Assembly: GCA_020635915.1 (NCBI GenBank)
Contig: JACJYU010000001.1
Coordinates: 1,960,501 to 2,024,500 of the forward strand
Length of the DNA: 64,000 bases
Direction of reading: 5' to 3'
Source of the DNA: Flammeovirgaceae bacterium
GTDB taxonomy: Bacteria > Bacteroidota > Bacteroidia > Cytophagales > Cyclobacteriaceae
In this document: piece by piece, positions 1 to 7,973 of the stretch
Layout: every line of letters begins with the position of its first letter
Numbering within the stretch: position 1 is the stretch's first letter
The notes under the pieces: model-generated
Told to the model about the DNA's origin: nothing
Seen by the model: only the letters and a program-made list of their open reading frames with translations
The model's database searches: none
Made by a program: the position numbers and the translations under genes

Positions 1-1
1 A

Positions 2-1618
2 AAGGAAATAGATGCCCTCAACTATATAGATAAACTATCGCAAAAGCACAGCTACTACAGGGTAAAGAGCCTTGATGCCATCAACACGCCATTAAGTGAA
101 TACTCCCCTGCATATTTAAATGGCGAGCTTTATTTTACCGCCAGCCGTGACGACAGCCGGGTGTACCTGGCCACGGGCACCCCTTTCACAAAATTGTACA
201 AAGCCCAAACCTCCGGTGCCATCGTGGACGTGTCCACGCTTGCCCCCTTGCCGGAAAAAATAAACACGCCCAACGTCAACGATGGCTGTGTTACCTTTTC
301 CCCCGATGGAAGGATAATGCTTTTTGCAAAAGGAAACACCGGCAAGAGGAAAGGCAACCCGGATGTGGACATTTATATGTCCCGGTTTAGAAACGGGGAA
401 TGGGAAGAGCCCAGGCAGATCAATATCAACCAGCCCGACTCATGGGAATCGACCCCCGCATTCGGCCCCGATGGCCGCACGCTTTATTTTTCGTCCAACC
501 GCAAAGGTGGGTATGGAGGTTTGGACATCTATACGGCCAGGATGGACTCCAGGGGGCGCTTTTCCAGGGTGAGGAACATGGGTCCGGAGATCAACACTTC
601 CGGCAATGAAATGTTCCCCTACGTAAGCGAAAGCAACAAACTTTTTATTGCCTCCGATGGGCATCCCGGCTATGGCATGTTGGACCTGTTTGAAGTCAAA
701 AGGTCAAACGGCAGGTACGTGGTGGAAAACCTGGGACAGCCCATGAACTCCAATGGGGACGACTTTGGGATATTTTTGTTCAAGCCTGACCGCGGGTTTT
801 TTACCTCCAACCGCGATGGGGGCAAAGGGGACGATGACATTTATACATTTGTAAACGAAGACCCTGATTTGAAGGTGGTCAATTACTACCTCGAAGGCGT
901 CACCATGACGCCCAAGAAAGACAGCACGCTGGAAGTATTGGCCAATACCAAGGTTACCTTGCTGGACTCCCGGGGCGAGGTGATGCAGGATTTTGTGACC
1001 GGGAACGATGGAAAGTTTTTCTTCCGGGTGTATGAGAATGAAGACTACACGCTGGTGGGCGAAACGGATGGCTACCTGGTGAAAAGGCAACCATACACCA
1101 CCCATGGGAAGTCCATCCCCCTGGAATCATTGAAGGACTTGGTGACCAATGTAACGTTGGACACCCTGATGGTGCTCGACAAGATGGAGAAAAACAAGGT
1201 TTACGTGCTCAACAATATTTACTTTGACCTGGACAAGTCCGACATCCGGCCGGATGCGGCCACGGAACTGGATAAATTGGTGGACCTGCTCACGGACAAC
1301 CCGGAGATTAAAATTGAAATGAGCTCCCATACGGACAGCATTGGGACCAATGTGTACAACATCCAGCTTTCACAGCGAAGGGCAGAGTCCACCGTTGCCT
1401 ACCTGATCTCCAAAGGCATAGCGCCCGACCGGTTGGTGGCCAAAGGCTATGGTGAAGAGAAACCCATTGCCAGGAACACCAATCCTGATGGCACCGACAA
1501 CCCTGAAGGGCGCCAGCGCAACCGAAGGACGGAATTTAAAATACTTGAGATCGGAATTACCCAAAAGAAAAATTTCGATGAATTTGACGAGGACAAGTAT
1601 TTCAAAAACGACCATTAG
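2..1618 (+). CDS. OmpA-family beta-propeller protein, PorE-like (5' truncated)
   Basis: The frame is open from base 2, so the gene begins before the window; 538 residues are visible. In order it shows PD40/WD40-like propeller repeats (SPDGRIMLF near visible residue 100, FGPDGRTLYFSSNRKGG near 155), a carboxypeptidase-regulatory-like beta domain (about 293-375) and a C-terminal OmpA peptidoglycan-binding domain (about 403-520, with YFDLDKSDIRPDA and SQRRAESTVAYL). This order matches PorE of the type IX secretion system, which also carries an N-terminal TPR and lipoprotein signal that would lie outside the window. Many other Bacteroidota envelope proteins share the layout, so PorE is an inference. 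The likely role is anchoring an outer-membrane assembly to peptidoglycan in the periplasm. The GTG at 161 is internal, not the start. Confidence 0.85.
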   Translation, partial: KEIDALNYIDKLSQKHSYYRVKSLDAINTPLSEYSPAYLNGELYFTASRDDSRVYLATGTPFTKLYKAQTSGAIVDVSTLAPLPEKINTPNVNDGCVTFSPDGRIMLFAKGNTGKRKGNPDVDIYMSRFRNGEWEEPRQININQPDSWESTPAFGPDGRTLYFSSNRKGGYGGLDIYTARMDSRGRFSRVRNMGPEINTSGNEMFPYVSESNKLFIASDGHPGYGMLDLFEVKRSNGRYVVENLGQPMNSNGDDFGIFLFKPDRGFFTSNRDGGKGDDDIYTFVNEDPDLKVVNYYLEGVTMTPKKDSTLEVLANTKVTLLDSRGEVMQDFVTGNDGKFFFRVYENEDYTLVGETDGYLVKRQPYTTHGKSIPLESLKDLVTNVTLDTLMVLDKMEKNKVYVLNNIYFDLDKSDIRPDAATELDKLVDLLTDNPEIKIEMSSHTDSIGTNVYNIQLSQRRAESTVAYLISKGIAPDRLVAKGYGEEKPIARNTNPDGTDNPEGRQRNRRTEFKILEIGITQKKNFDEFDEDKYFKNDH

Positions 1619-1751
1619 CCACCCTGTTTTTTCAACGCAAGAATAACCCTTAACAGGGGAGTTTTAATCCGTGCAATAATCGTAGCTTTATGGTGATCGG
1701 GAATTTCCCGCGCCATCGCCAGGCCGGCCAAGGCTTGATAAATTTTGCGCT

Positions 1752-2699
1752 ATGAAAAAATACCCTGTAACCGTAATTGTGTTGATACTGCTTCTGGCCA
1801 TGGCCTGTAAAGACGAGGAAATCCCGCCTCCCGCCACGCTCACCTTTGCCACCAGGACGACCATTGCCTCGGAAACCGAAGGCCCCATACTGATAACGGT
1901 GAACCTGGACAAGCCAGCATTTCATGATATTGTGGTGGACTTTACCATTGAAGGGTCCGCACAAGGGGGCATCGATTATGAAACCACCGCCACCGCCACC
2001 ATTGCCAATGGGGATACTACTGGTGCTTTATTGATTACGTTGATAGACGATACGGACTTTGAATTTGACCGCGAACTCATAGACCAGGCGGGCATACTGG
2101 GGGAGACCGTCAAAATAAGCATAGCCCGCATTACCGGCAATGCGTTGCCGCCCGAAAATGGCGAAGGGGTTTTGCACTTGCTGGTCATCAAAGATGACGA
2201 GCCGGTGGCCAAATCGCTAAGCATCGATTTATCGTGGGACTCGGGCGATGGCACTCCCGGGGACGTGGATATGGATTTGGTCCTGTTCCTGTTGGACCCT
2301 ACCATTGGCCCCCGCTTTTTGGCGGCCTCCGCCACCATAGGAACGGGTTTTGAAAAAATTGCCATTGGCACGCCAGCCCCCGATGGCCTCTATGGCCTGG
2401 CCATCCGGTATTATGAAGGGGCATCCGACAACGTCACCTTTACGGTAAAGTTTACCCCGGGGAACGGCACGTTGCCCGGGGGGGCAACGGAGTCGTCACA
2501 CATGGCCGTGTACACGCAGGCCAACATAAACGGGGAAGAAAACAATCCCGTTCAGATCGTCCTGACGTTCGAAAAGAAAGGCCCGGATTACCTTACCTTT
2601 TCAGAAATAGCAGTGCCCGCTTCAGGCAGCAGGGGAAGGGGAGTGCAGGGCACCCTGCCACGGGACCGTTCACAGGAATGGCATAGGGTGGGTCAATAG
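1752..2699 (+). CDS. Calx-beta domain lipoprotein
   Basis: This 315-residue protein begins with a lipoprotein signal (hydrophobic run ending LLLAMAC, Cys19), so it is predicted to be lipid-anchored. Residues about 28-155 resemble a Calx-beta fold (PILITVNLDKPAFHDIVVDF, GIDYETTATATIANGDTTG, IDDTDFEFDRELI), a calcium-binding or adhesive beta-sandwich. The second half contains an Asp-rich DLSWDSGDGTPGDVDMDL stretch and a beta-rich domain typical of secreted Bacteroidota lipoproteins. The last ~25 residues are Arg/Gly/Ser-rich and unlike the rest, and the stop overlaps the end of the convergent purM by 7 bases. The natural end may have been lost by a stop or frame mutation. Specific function unknown. 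Confidence 0.75.
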   Translation: MKKYPVTVIVLILLLAMACKDEEIPPPATLTFATRTTIASETEGPILITVNLDKPAFHDIVVDFTIEGSAQGGIDYETTATATIANGDTTGALLITLIDDTDFEFDRELIDQAGILGETVKISIARITGNALPPENGEGVLHLLVIKDDEPVAKSLSIDLSWDSGDGTPGDVDMDLVLFLLDPTIGPRFLAASATIGTGFEKIAIGTPAPDGLYGLAIRYYEGASDNVTFTVKFTPGNGTLPGGATESSHMAVYTQANINGEENNPVQIVLTFEKKGPDYLTFSEIAVPASGSRGRGVQGTLPRDRSQEWHRVGQ

Positions 2700-3856
2700 T
2701 GGTATTCCCCGGTAGGGCTTTTGATGGTCACCTGCTTTTGTGCCGCGGGCTCCACATGGCCGATAATTTGTGCCTCTACCCCGAATGATTGGGAAATGGA
2801 AATTACTTCCCCCGCATGTTTTTCATCCAGGTAAATTTCCATCCGGTGCCCCATGTTGAACACCTTGTACATTTCTTTCCAGTCCGTTCCCGATTGCTGC
2901 TGGATCAATTTAAACAGGGGGGGGACAGGAAGGAGGTTGTCCTTTACGATGTGGAGGTCTTCAATAAAGTGCAATACTTTGGTTTGCGCGCCACCACTGC
3001 AGTGCACCATTCCGTGTATTTGGCCGCGGAGGGTTTTTAAAACTTTGATAATGACCGGGGCATAAGTGCGCGTGGGGGAGAGCACCAGTTTGCCAATGTC
3101 CACGGGAACACCGTCCAGGGTATCGGTAAGTTTGCACTGGCCGCTATAAACCAAGTCCCGGCTAACCCCGGGATCAAACGACTCGGGGTATTTGTCGCGG
3201 TAAATTGTGGAGAATACATCGTGACGGGCAGAGGTGAGCCCGTTGCTGCCCATGCCTCCATTGTAACTTTCCTCGTAAGTGGCCTGCCCTGAAGAGGCCA
3301 GGCCAACAATGACATCACCGGCTTTAATGCGGCCATTCGAAATGACCTGGCTCCGTTTCATACGGGCGGTCACGGTGCTGTCCACAATGAGGGTACGCAC
3401 GAGGTCGCCTACATCGGCTGTTTCCCCCCCGGTGCTTTTTATGTTCATGCCATGCTTGCGCAACATGGCCAGGACCTCTTCGGTACCGTTGATGATTTCG
3501 GCAATGACTTCCCCGGGTATCAGGTTTTTGTTCCTTCCAATAGTGGAGGAAAGCAAAATGTTGCCGGTGGCGCCCACGCACAGCAGATCGTCCACGTTCA
3601 TGACAATGGCATCCTGTGCTATTCCTTTCCATACGGAGGGGTCGCCCGTTTCTTTCCAGTATATGTACGCAAGGGAGGATTTTGTGCCCGCCCCATCGGC
3701 ATGCATAATGGTGCAATATTCCGGGTCCCCGGCAAGGTGGTCCTCCACAATCTTGCAAAAGGCATGGGGGTAAAGCCCTTTGTCCAGTTTGCTGATGGCC
3801 TTGTGCACATCTTCTTTGGAGGCTGAAACCCCGCGTTTTTCGTACCTGTCCGACAT
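2693..3856 (-). CDS. purM: Phosphoribosylformylglycinamidine cyclo-ligase (AIR synthase)
   Basis: This 387-residue protein matches the long PurM form found in Bacteroidota. PurM closes the imidazole ring of FGAM with ATP to make AIR, step five of purine synthesis, in the cytosol. Recognisable segments are the N-terminal YEKRGVSASKEDVHKAI, the ADGAGTKSSLAY phosphate/metal region, AIVMNVDDLLCVGA, and the glycine-rich STGGETADVGDLVRT and VGLASSGQATYE motifs of the PurM/PurL/SelD superfamily. The start ATG at 3856 is followed directly by the conserved SDRYEKRGVS. It stands alone, convergent with the lipoprotein gene to its left, with which its stop overlaps. Confidence 0.88.
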   Translation of the reverse strand: MSDRYEKRGVSASKEDVHKAISKLDKGLYPHAFCKIVEDHLAGDPEYCTIMHADGAGTKSSLAYIYWKETGDPSVWKGIAQDAIVMNVDDLLCVGATGNILLSSTIGRNKNLIPGEVIAEIINGTEEVLAMLRKHGMNIKSTGGETADVGDLVRTLIVDSTVTARMKRSQVISNGRIKAGDVIVGLASSGQATYEESYNGGMGSNGLTSARHDVFSTIYRDKYPESFDPGVSRDLVYSGQCKLTDTLDGVPVDIGKLVLSPTRTYAPVIIKVLKTLRGQIHGMVHCSGGAQTKVLHFIEDLHIVKDNLLPVPPLFKLIQQQSGTDWKEMYKVFNMGHRMEIYLDEKHAGEVISISQSFGVEAQIIGHVEPAAQKQVTIKSPTGEYHY

Positions 3857-3925
3857 AGTTTACTGGTTTGGCAAAAATGCAAATATTACCTGACTCTGGC
3901 GCATATCCATGGTGTTGCCTGCCCT

Positions 3926-4453
3926 CTACATGAATTTTTTTGCCAATTCCCAAACCACTATGCCCACGCAGACGGAAACGTTTATGGAGTGCTTGGTGCC
4001 GGATTGGGGGACCTCAATGGCCAAATCCGCCTGGCCGATCACCGCTTCGCTCACTCCATTTACCTCGTTGCCAAAAACGAGGCAATATTTTGCGTTTTCA
4101 TCGGCCTCAAAATGTTGCAGCGGCAAGCTTTTGGTGGTTTGCTCAATGGCAATAAGGGTATAGCCCTCCTGCTTTAGCTGCTTTGCCAGTTCGCCTGCGT
4201 TGCTGAAATATTCCCAGGACACGGACTCGGTGGCGCCCAATGCTGTCTTTTGGATTTCGCGGTGTGGGGGCTGGCCGGTAATCCCCGTCAGGAAAATTTT
4301 TTCCACGAGAAAAGCATCCGCGGTCCTAAATGCCGACCCCACATTGTGAAGGCTGCGCACATTGTCCAAAACAATGACAATGGGCCGCTTGGCAACCGAT
4401 TTGTATTCTTCTGTGGAGATACGGCCGAGTTCCCCTAGTTTCAGCTTTTTCAC
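3926..4453 (-). CDS. SpoU/TrmH-family RNA 2'-O-methyltransferase
   Basis: The protein is about 175 residues from a GTG start at 4453. It carries the three SPOUT motifs: NVGSAFRTADAF (motif 1, RNA-binding Asn/Arg), LVFGNEVNGVSE (motif 2) and EVPQSGTKHSINVSVCVGI (motif 3, SAM-binding trefoil knot). It should methylate a ribose 2'-OH of tRNA or rRNA; the exact target cannot be told from sequence. The frame is open up to 4522, but homologues begin at KKLKLGELGR. A TACTTTTG promoter element (4458-4465) sits just before the GTG, which argues against the upstream starts. It is divergent from the methyltransferase gene at 4541. Confidence 0.85.
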   Translation of the reverse strand: MKKLKLGELGRISTEEYKSVAKRPIVIVLDNVRSLHNVGSAFRTADAFLVEKIFLTGITGQPPHREIQKTALGATESVSWEYFSNAGELAKQLKQEGYTLIAIEQTTKSLPLQHFEADENAKYCLVFGNEVNGVSEAVIGQADLAIEVPQSGTKHSINVSVCVGIVVWELAKKFM

Positions 4454-4457
4454 ACGG

Positions 4458-4465
4458 CAAAAGTA
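4458..4465 (-). promoter_or_regulatory. -7 promoter element (TACTTTTG) of the SpoU methyltransferase gene
   Basis: An exact match to the Bacteroidota -7 consensus TAnnTTTG, four bases before the GTG start at 4453. Transcription would begin at or next to the start codon. A TTG lies 24 bases further upstream, slightly beyond the usual spacing for the -33 element. Confidence 0.45.
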
Positions 4466-4540
4466 GAATGAAAAAATTACTTGTGCCTTCAATCGTGCTA
4501 ATTTCGCAACCGTAAACAACAATGGCCGTTTGGTAAACTG

Positions 4541-5200
4541 ATGAGGGCAATCCCGCTTTTGGCACTATTGGCTTTGGCCGGGCTTGGCGTCCGTGCACAG
4601 GACCCATGGAAAAACATCTATACCGAAAAAGCATGGACGGAACGCGACCAGTGGCAACGGGCCGATGCCATCATGGCCAAACTAAATTTACAAGCCGGGG
4701 ACAAGGTGGCTGACGTAGGGTGCCACGAAGGTTACATGACCATGAAATTGACCCATGTGGTAGGGGACCTGGGCAGGGTCTATGCCGTGGACGTTCAACA
4801 AAGCAAATTGGACAAGTTGAATGCTTTGCTCAAGGACAATGGCATCACCAACGTGACGACCGTCAGGGGCGATTATGACAACCCCCACTTGCCCGCAAAC
4901 AGTTTGGATGGGGCCTTGATCATCGACACCTACCATGAGATGGACAGGCATGATGAAATGCTTGGCCACATAAAAGCCGCCCTAAAGGGAGGAGGGAGGC
5001 TGGTTATCTGTGAGCCCATTGCGGCCAGCCGCAGGGGCACGTCACGGGAAGGGCAGGCCCGAAGGCATGAAATCGGGATGGGCTACGTTTTGGCAGACCT
5101 GCAAAAAGCCGGCTTCAAGGTAATATTCAGGCAAGACCCCTATGTGGAACGTGAAAAAATAAAGGGGGACAAGATGTGGTTGATAGTGGCGGTGAAATAG
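4541..5200 (+). CDS. Exported class I SAM-dependent methyltransferase
   Basis: This 219-residue protein starts with a clear cleavable signal peptide (PLLALLALAGLGVRAQ, residues 5-20). A Rossmann methyltransferase fold follows: motif I VADVGCHEGYMTMKL (about 57-71), an acidic strand end VYAVDVQQ, then DGALIIDTYHEM and a post-motif region GGGRLVICEPI. Enzymes of this fold transfer a methyl group from S-adenosylmethionine. Export to the periplasm is odd because SAM is not known to be available there. Related secreted methyltransferase-like proteins occur in Bacteroidota without a settled substrate. It is divergent from the SpoU gene and lies 56 bases before mutS on the same strand. The methyltransferase fold is secure; activity and substrate are not. 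Confidence 0.8.
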   Translation: MRAIPLLALLALAGLGVRAQDPWKNIYTEKAWTERDQWQRADAIMAKLNLQAGDKVADVGCHEGYMTMKLTHVVGDLGRVYAVDVQQSKLDKLNALLKDNGITNVTTVRGDYDNPHLPANSLDGALIIDTYHEMDRHDEMLGHIKAALKGGGRLVICEPIAASRRGTSREGQARRHEIGMGYVLADLQKAGFKVIFRQDPYVEREKIKGDKMWLIVAVK

Positions 5201-5221
5201 AATATAATCCCGGCTAGCCCC

Positions 5222-5250
5222 TTGCATCTTGCGCATGCACTTTATCTTTG
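5222..5250 (+). promoter_or_regulatory. mutS promoter (TTG, 18-base spacer, TATCTTTG)
   Basis: TTG at 5222-5224 and TATCTTTG at 5243-5250 fit the Bacteroidota primary sigma consensus (TTG about -33, TAnnTTTG about -7). The -7 box ends six bases before the ATG at 5257, so the mRNA is predicted to have almost no leader. Confidence 0.55.
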
Positions 5251-5256
5251 CCCTTC

Positions 5257-7860
5257 ATGGCCTCCAATTCTTCAGTGACCCCTTTAATGAAACAGTACAA
5301 TGCCATCAAGGTGAAATATCCGGGGGCGTTGTTGCTGTTTAGGGTGGGCGATTTTTACGAAACCTTTGGGGAGGATGCCGTGAAGGCGAGCAAGGTGCTG
5401 GACATCGTGCTTACCAAAAGGGGCAGCGGCTCGGCATCGGAAGTTGAGCTGGCCGGGTTTCCCCACCATGCGCTGGACAGCTATTTGCCCAAGCTGGTAA
5501 GGGCAGGGCACCGTGTGGCCATTTGTGATCAATTGGAAGACCCCAGGTTTGTAAAAGGCATTGTAAAACGTGGTGTTACCGAGTTGGTCACCCCCGGGGT
5601 TTCCTTCAACGACAACGTACTTGAGAAAAGGCAGAACAACTTCCTGGCCTCCATCCATGTAGGCAAAAATTTGTTGGGCGTGGCCTTTTTGGATATCAGC
5701 ACCGGGGAATTTTATGCCGCTGAAGGAAACGAAACCTATGTGTTGAAGCTGGTACAGAGCTTCTCCCCTGCCGAAATCATTTTTGGCAAGCCCCATAGGG
5801 AAAAGCTGGAAAGCCAGTTTGGCGAATCGTATGCCACGTTTGCATTGGACGAGTGGGTTTTTGCCACTGACTATACGTATGAAAAACTCATCCATCAATT
5901 TAAGACCGCCAATCTAAAAGGGTTTGGCATAGAAGGGATGGCCGAGGCCATTGTGGCGGCAGGGGCCATACTGCACTACCTGGAAGCCACGGAGCACAAA
6001 GAGGCACACCATATATCTTCTATTTCCCGGATTGACGAAGACAAATTTGTTTGGCTCGATAAGTTTACCATACGCAACCTTGAAATGGTAAGCCCCCAGC
6101 AGGAAGGGGGCATTCCCCTTATCGAAATCCTGGACAAGACGGTGACCGCCATGGGGTCCAGGCAATTGCGGAAATGGATGATACTGCCGTTGAAGGAATT
6201 GTCCGCAGTGCAGGAGCGCCTGGATGTGGTGGGCACCTTTTTCCAGGAAGAAAGGCTCCTTGAAAAAATTGTGGAACAACTTGGCCACATCGGGGACCTG
6301 GAAAGGCTTATCTCCAAAGTGGCCGTGGGGAGGATCAACCCCCGGGAAATGGTCCAGATGAAAAGGTCCTTGCAGGCCGTACTCCCGATAAAAGACTTGC
6401 TCAAAGGGGACAAATCCGTGCCGTTGAACAAACTGGGGGACCAACTTGAAAGGTGCGGGTTTTTACTGGATAAAATCGAAAAAGAATTGAAAGAGGATGC
6501 GCCCATGTTGCAGCACCAGGGCGGTATCATAAAGGAGGGCGTAAATGAAGAACTGGACGAACTCCGCAGCATTGCCTTTTCCGGCAAGGATTACTTGATT
6601 AAAATCCAAAAAAGGGAAGTAGAAAGGACAGGTATCTCCTCTTTAAAAATATCCTATAACAAAGTATTTGGTTATTACCTGGAGGTAAGCAATGCCCACA
6701 AGGCAAAGGTGCCGGCAGAATGGATCCGCAAGCAGACCCTGGTAAATGCAGAGCGGTATATTACGGAAGAATTGAAGGCGTATGAAGAGAAGATTTTGCA
6801 TGCAGAGGAGAAGCTTACCGTAATCGAACAAAAGCTGTTTCAGGACCTCGTGCTGACGGCTTCTGATTTCATTTCACAGATACAGCAAAATGCAAAAACC
6901 ATAGCCGTGCTTGACTGCCTGGTTTCTTTTGCCGTGGTGGCCAGGGCCAACCGGTACAGCAAGCCTGAGGTGAACGGCACCACTACAATTGAAATAAAGG
7001 AGGGACGGCACCCGGTCATTGAAAAACAATTGCCGCCCGGGGAAAGCTACATTCCCAACGATATCTACCTTGACAACGAATCACAACAAATACTGGTGAT
7101 CACCGGCCCCAATATGTCGGGAAAATCCGCCTTACTGAGGCAAACCGCCCTGATAGTGCTAATGGCCCAGATGGGGAGCTTTGTGCCGGCAGCCTCGGCA
7201 AAAATAGGGATGGTAGACAAAGTATTTACAAGGGTGGGCGCTTCCGACAACCTGTCGAGGGGGGAATCCACTTTTATGGTGGAGATGACGGAAACGGCCA
7301 GTATCCTCAACAACCTCAGCAACCGCAGTTTGATATTGATGGATGAAATCGGCAGGGGCACCAGCACCTATGATGGCGTTTCCATTGCCTGGGCCATAGT
7401 GGAGTACCTGCACAACCACCAGGAGCACAAGCCCAAGACCCTGTTTGCCACCCATTACCATGAGTTGAACCAACTGGCCGAAGACCTTGTCAGGGTAAAA
7501 AATTTCAACGTCTCGGTCAAAGAGACGGGAGAAAAGATCATTTTTATGCGCAAGCTGAAAGAAGGCGGCAGCGAGCATAGCTTTGGGATACACGTGGCGC
7601 AGTTGGCCGGCATGCCCAATAGGATCGTGATCAGGGCCAATGAGGTGCTCCATTTCCTTGAAAAAGACAAGCGGAAAAACGCGCCCAAGAACAAAATGGA
7701 AACGTTGCCCCCGCCACCCGCGCAAATGGGGCTGTTTGAAGTTGACCCCAAGTTGAAGCAAATGGAGGGCCTGTTGTCAAAAATCGACATTAATACCATC
7801 AGCCCCGTGGAGGCCTTGCTGAAGCTCAATGAGGTTTTGTCGCTGCTAAGGAAAAGCTAG
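5257..7860 (+). CDS. mutS: DNA mismatch repair protein MutS
   Basis: This 867-residue protein has the full MutS layout. The N-terminal mismatch-recognition domain contains VGDFYETFGEDA with the Phe-x-Glu wedge that stacks on the mispaired base. Connector, lever and clamp domains follow, then a C-terminal ABC ATPase with Walker A GPNMSGKS (about 616-623), signature SRGESTFMVEM, Walker B LILMDEIGRGTSTYDG and switch FATHYHEL. It recognises mismatches and small loops and recruits MutL. I chose the ATG at 5257; the TTG at 5248 lies inside the -7 promoter element. The second Gly of the usual GPNMGGKS is Ser here, a tolerated change in the family. Confidence 0.97.
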   Translation: MASNSSVTPLMKQYNAIKVKYPGALLLFRVGDFYETFGEDAVKASKVLDIVLTKRGSGSASEVELAGFPHHALDSYLPKLVRAGHRVAICDQLEDPRFVKGIVKRGVTELVTPGVSFNDNVLEKRQNNFLASIHVGKNLLGVAFLDISTGEFYAAEGNETYVLKLVQSFSPAEIIFGKPHREKLESQFGESYATFALDEWVFATDYTYEKLIHQFKTANLKGFGIEGMAEAIVAAGAILHYLEATEHKEAHHISSISRIDEDKFVWLDKFTIRNLEMVSPQQEGGIPLIEILDKTVTAMGSRQLRKWMILPLKELSAVQERLDVVGTFFQEERLLEKIVEQLGHIGDLERLISKVAVGRINPREMVQMKRSLQAVLPIKDLLKGDKSVPLNKLGDQLERCGFLLDKIEKELKEDAPMLQHQGGIIKEGVNEELDELRSIAFSGKDYLIKIQKREVERTGISSLKISYNKVFGYYLEVSNAHKAKVPAEWIRKQTLVNAERYITEELKAYEEKILHAEEKLTVIEQKLFQDLVLTASDFISQIQQNAKTIAVLDCLVSFAVVARANRYSKPEVNGTTTIEIKEGRHPVIEKQLPPGESYIPNDIYLDNESQQILVITGPNMSGKSALLRQTALIVLMAQMGSFVPAASAKIGMVDKVFTRVGASDNLSRGESTFMVEMTETASILNNLSNRSLILMDEIGRGTSTYDGVSIAWAIVEYLHNHQEHKPKTLFATHYHELNQLAEDLVRVKNFNVSVKETGEKIIFMRKLKEGGSEHSFGIHVAQLAGMPNRIVIRANEVLHFLEKDKRKNAPKNKMETLPPPPAQMGLFEVDPKLKQMEGLLSKIDINTISPVEALLKLNEVLSLLRKS

Positions 7861-7973
7861 CCCCCGCGCGGTACGCCTTTTCTGCCCCAGGGCGCACCGG
7901 TTTTCACCATGCCCGGCAATATTATAGGTGCCCACTGTTATAAAACAACCACCTGATTTGCTATCTTACCTGA

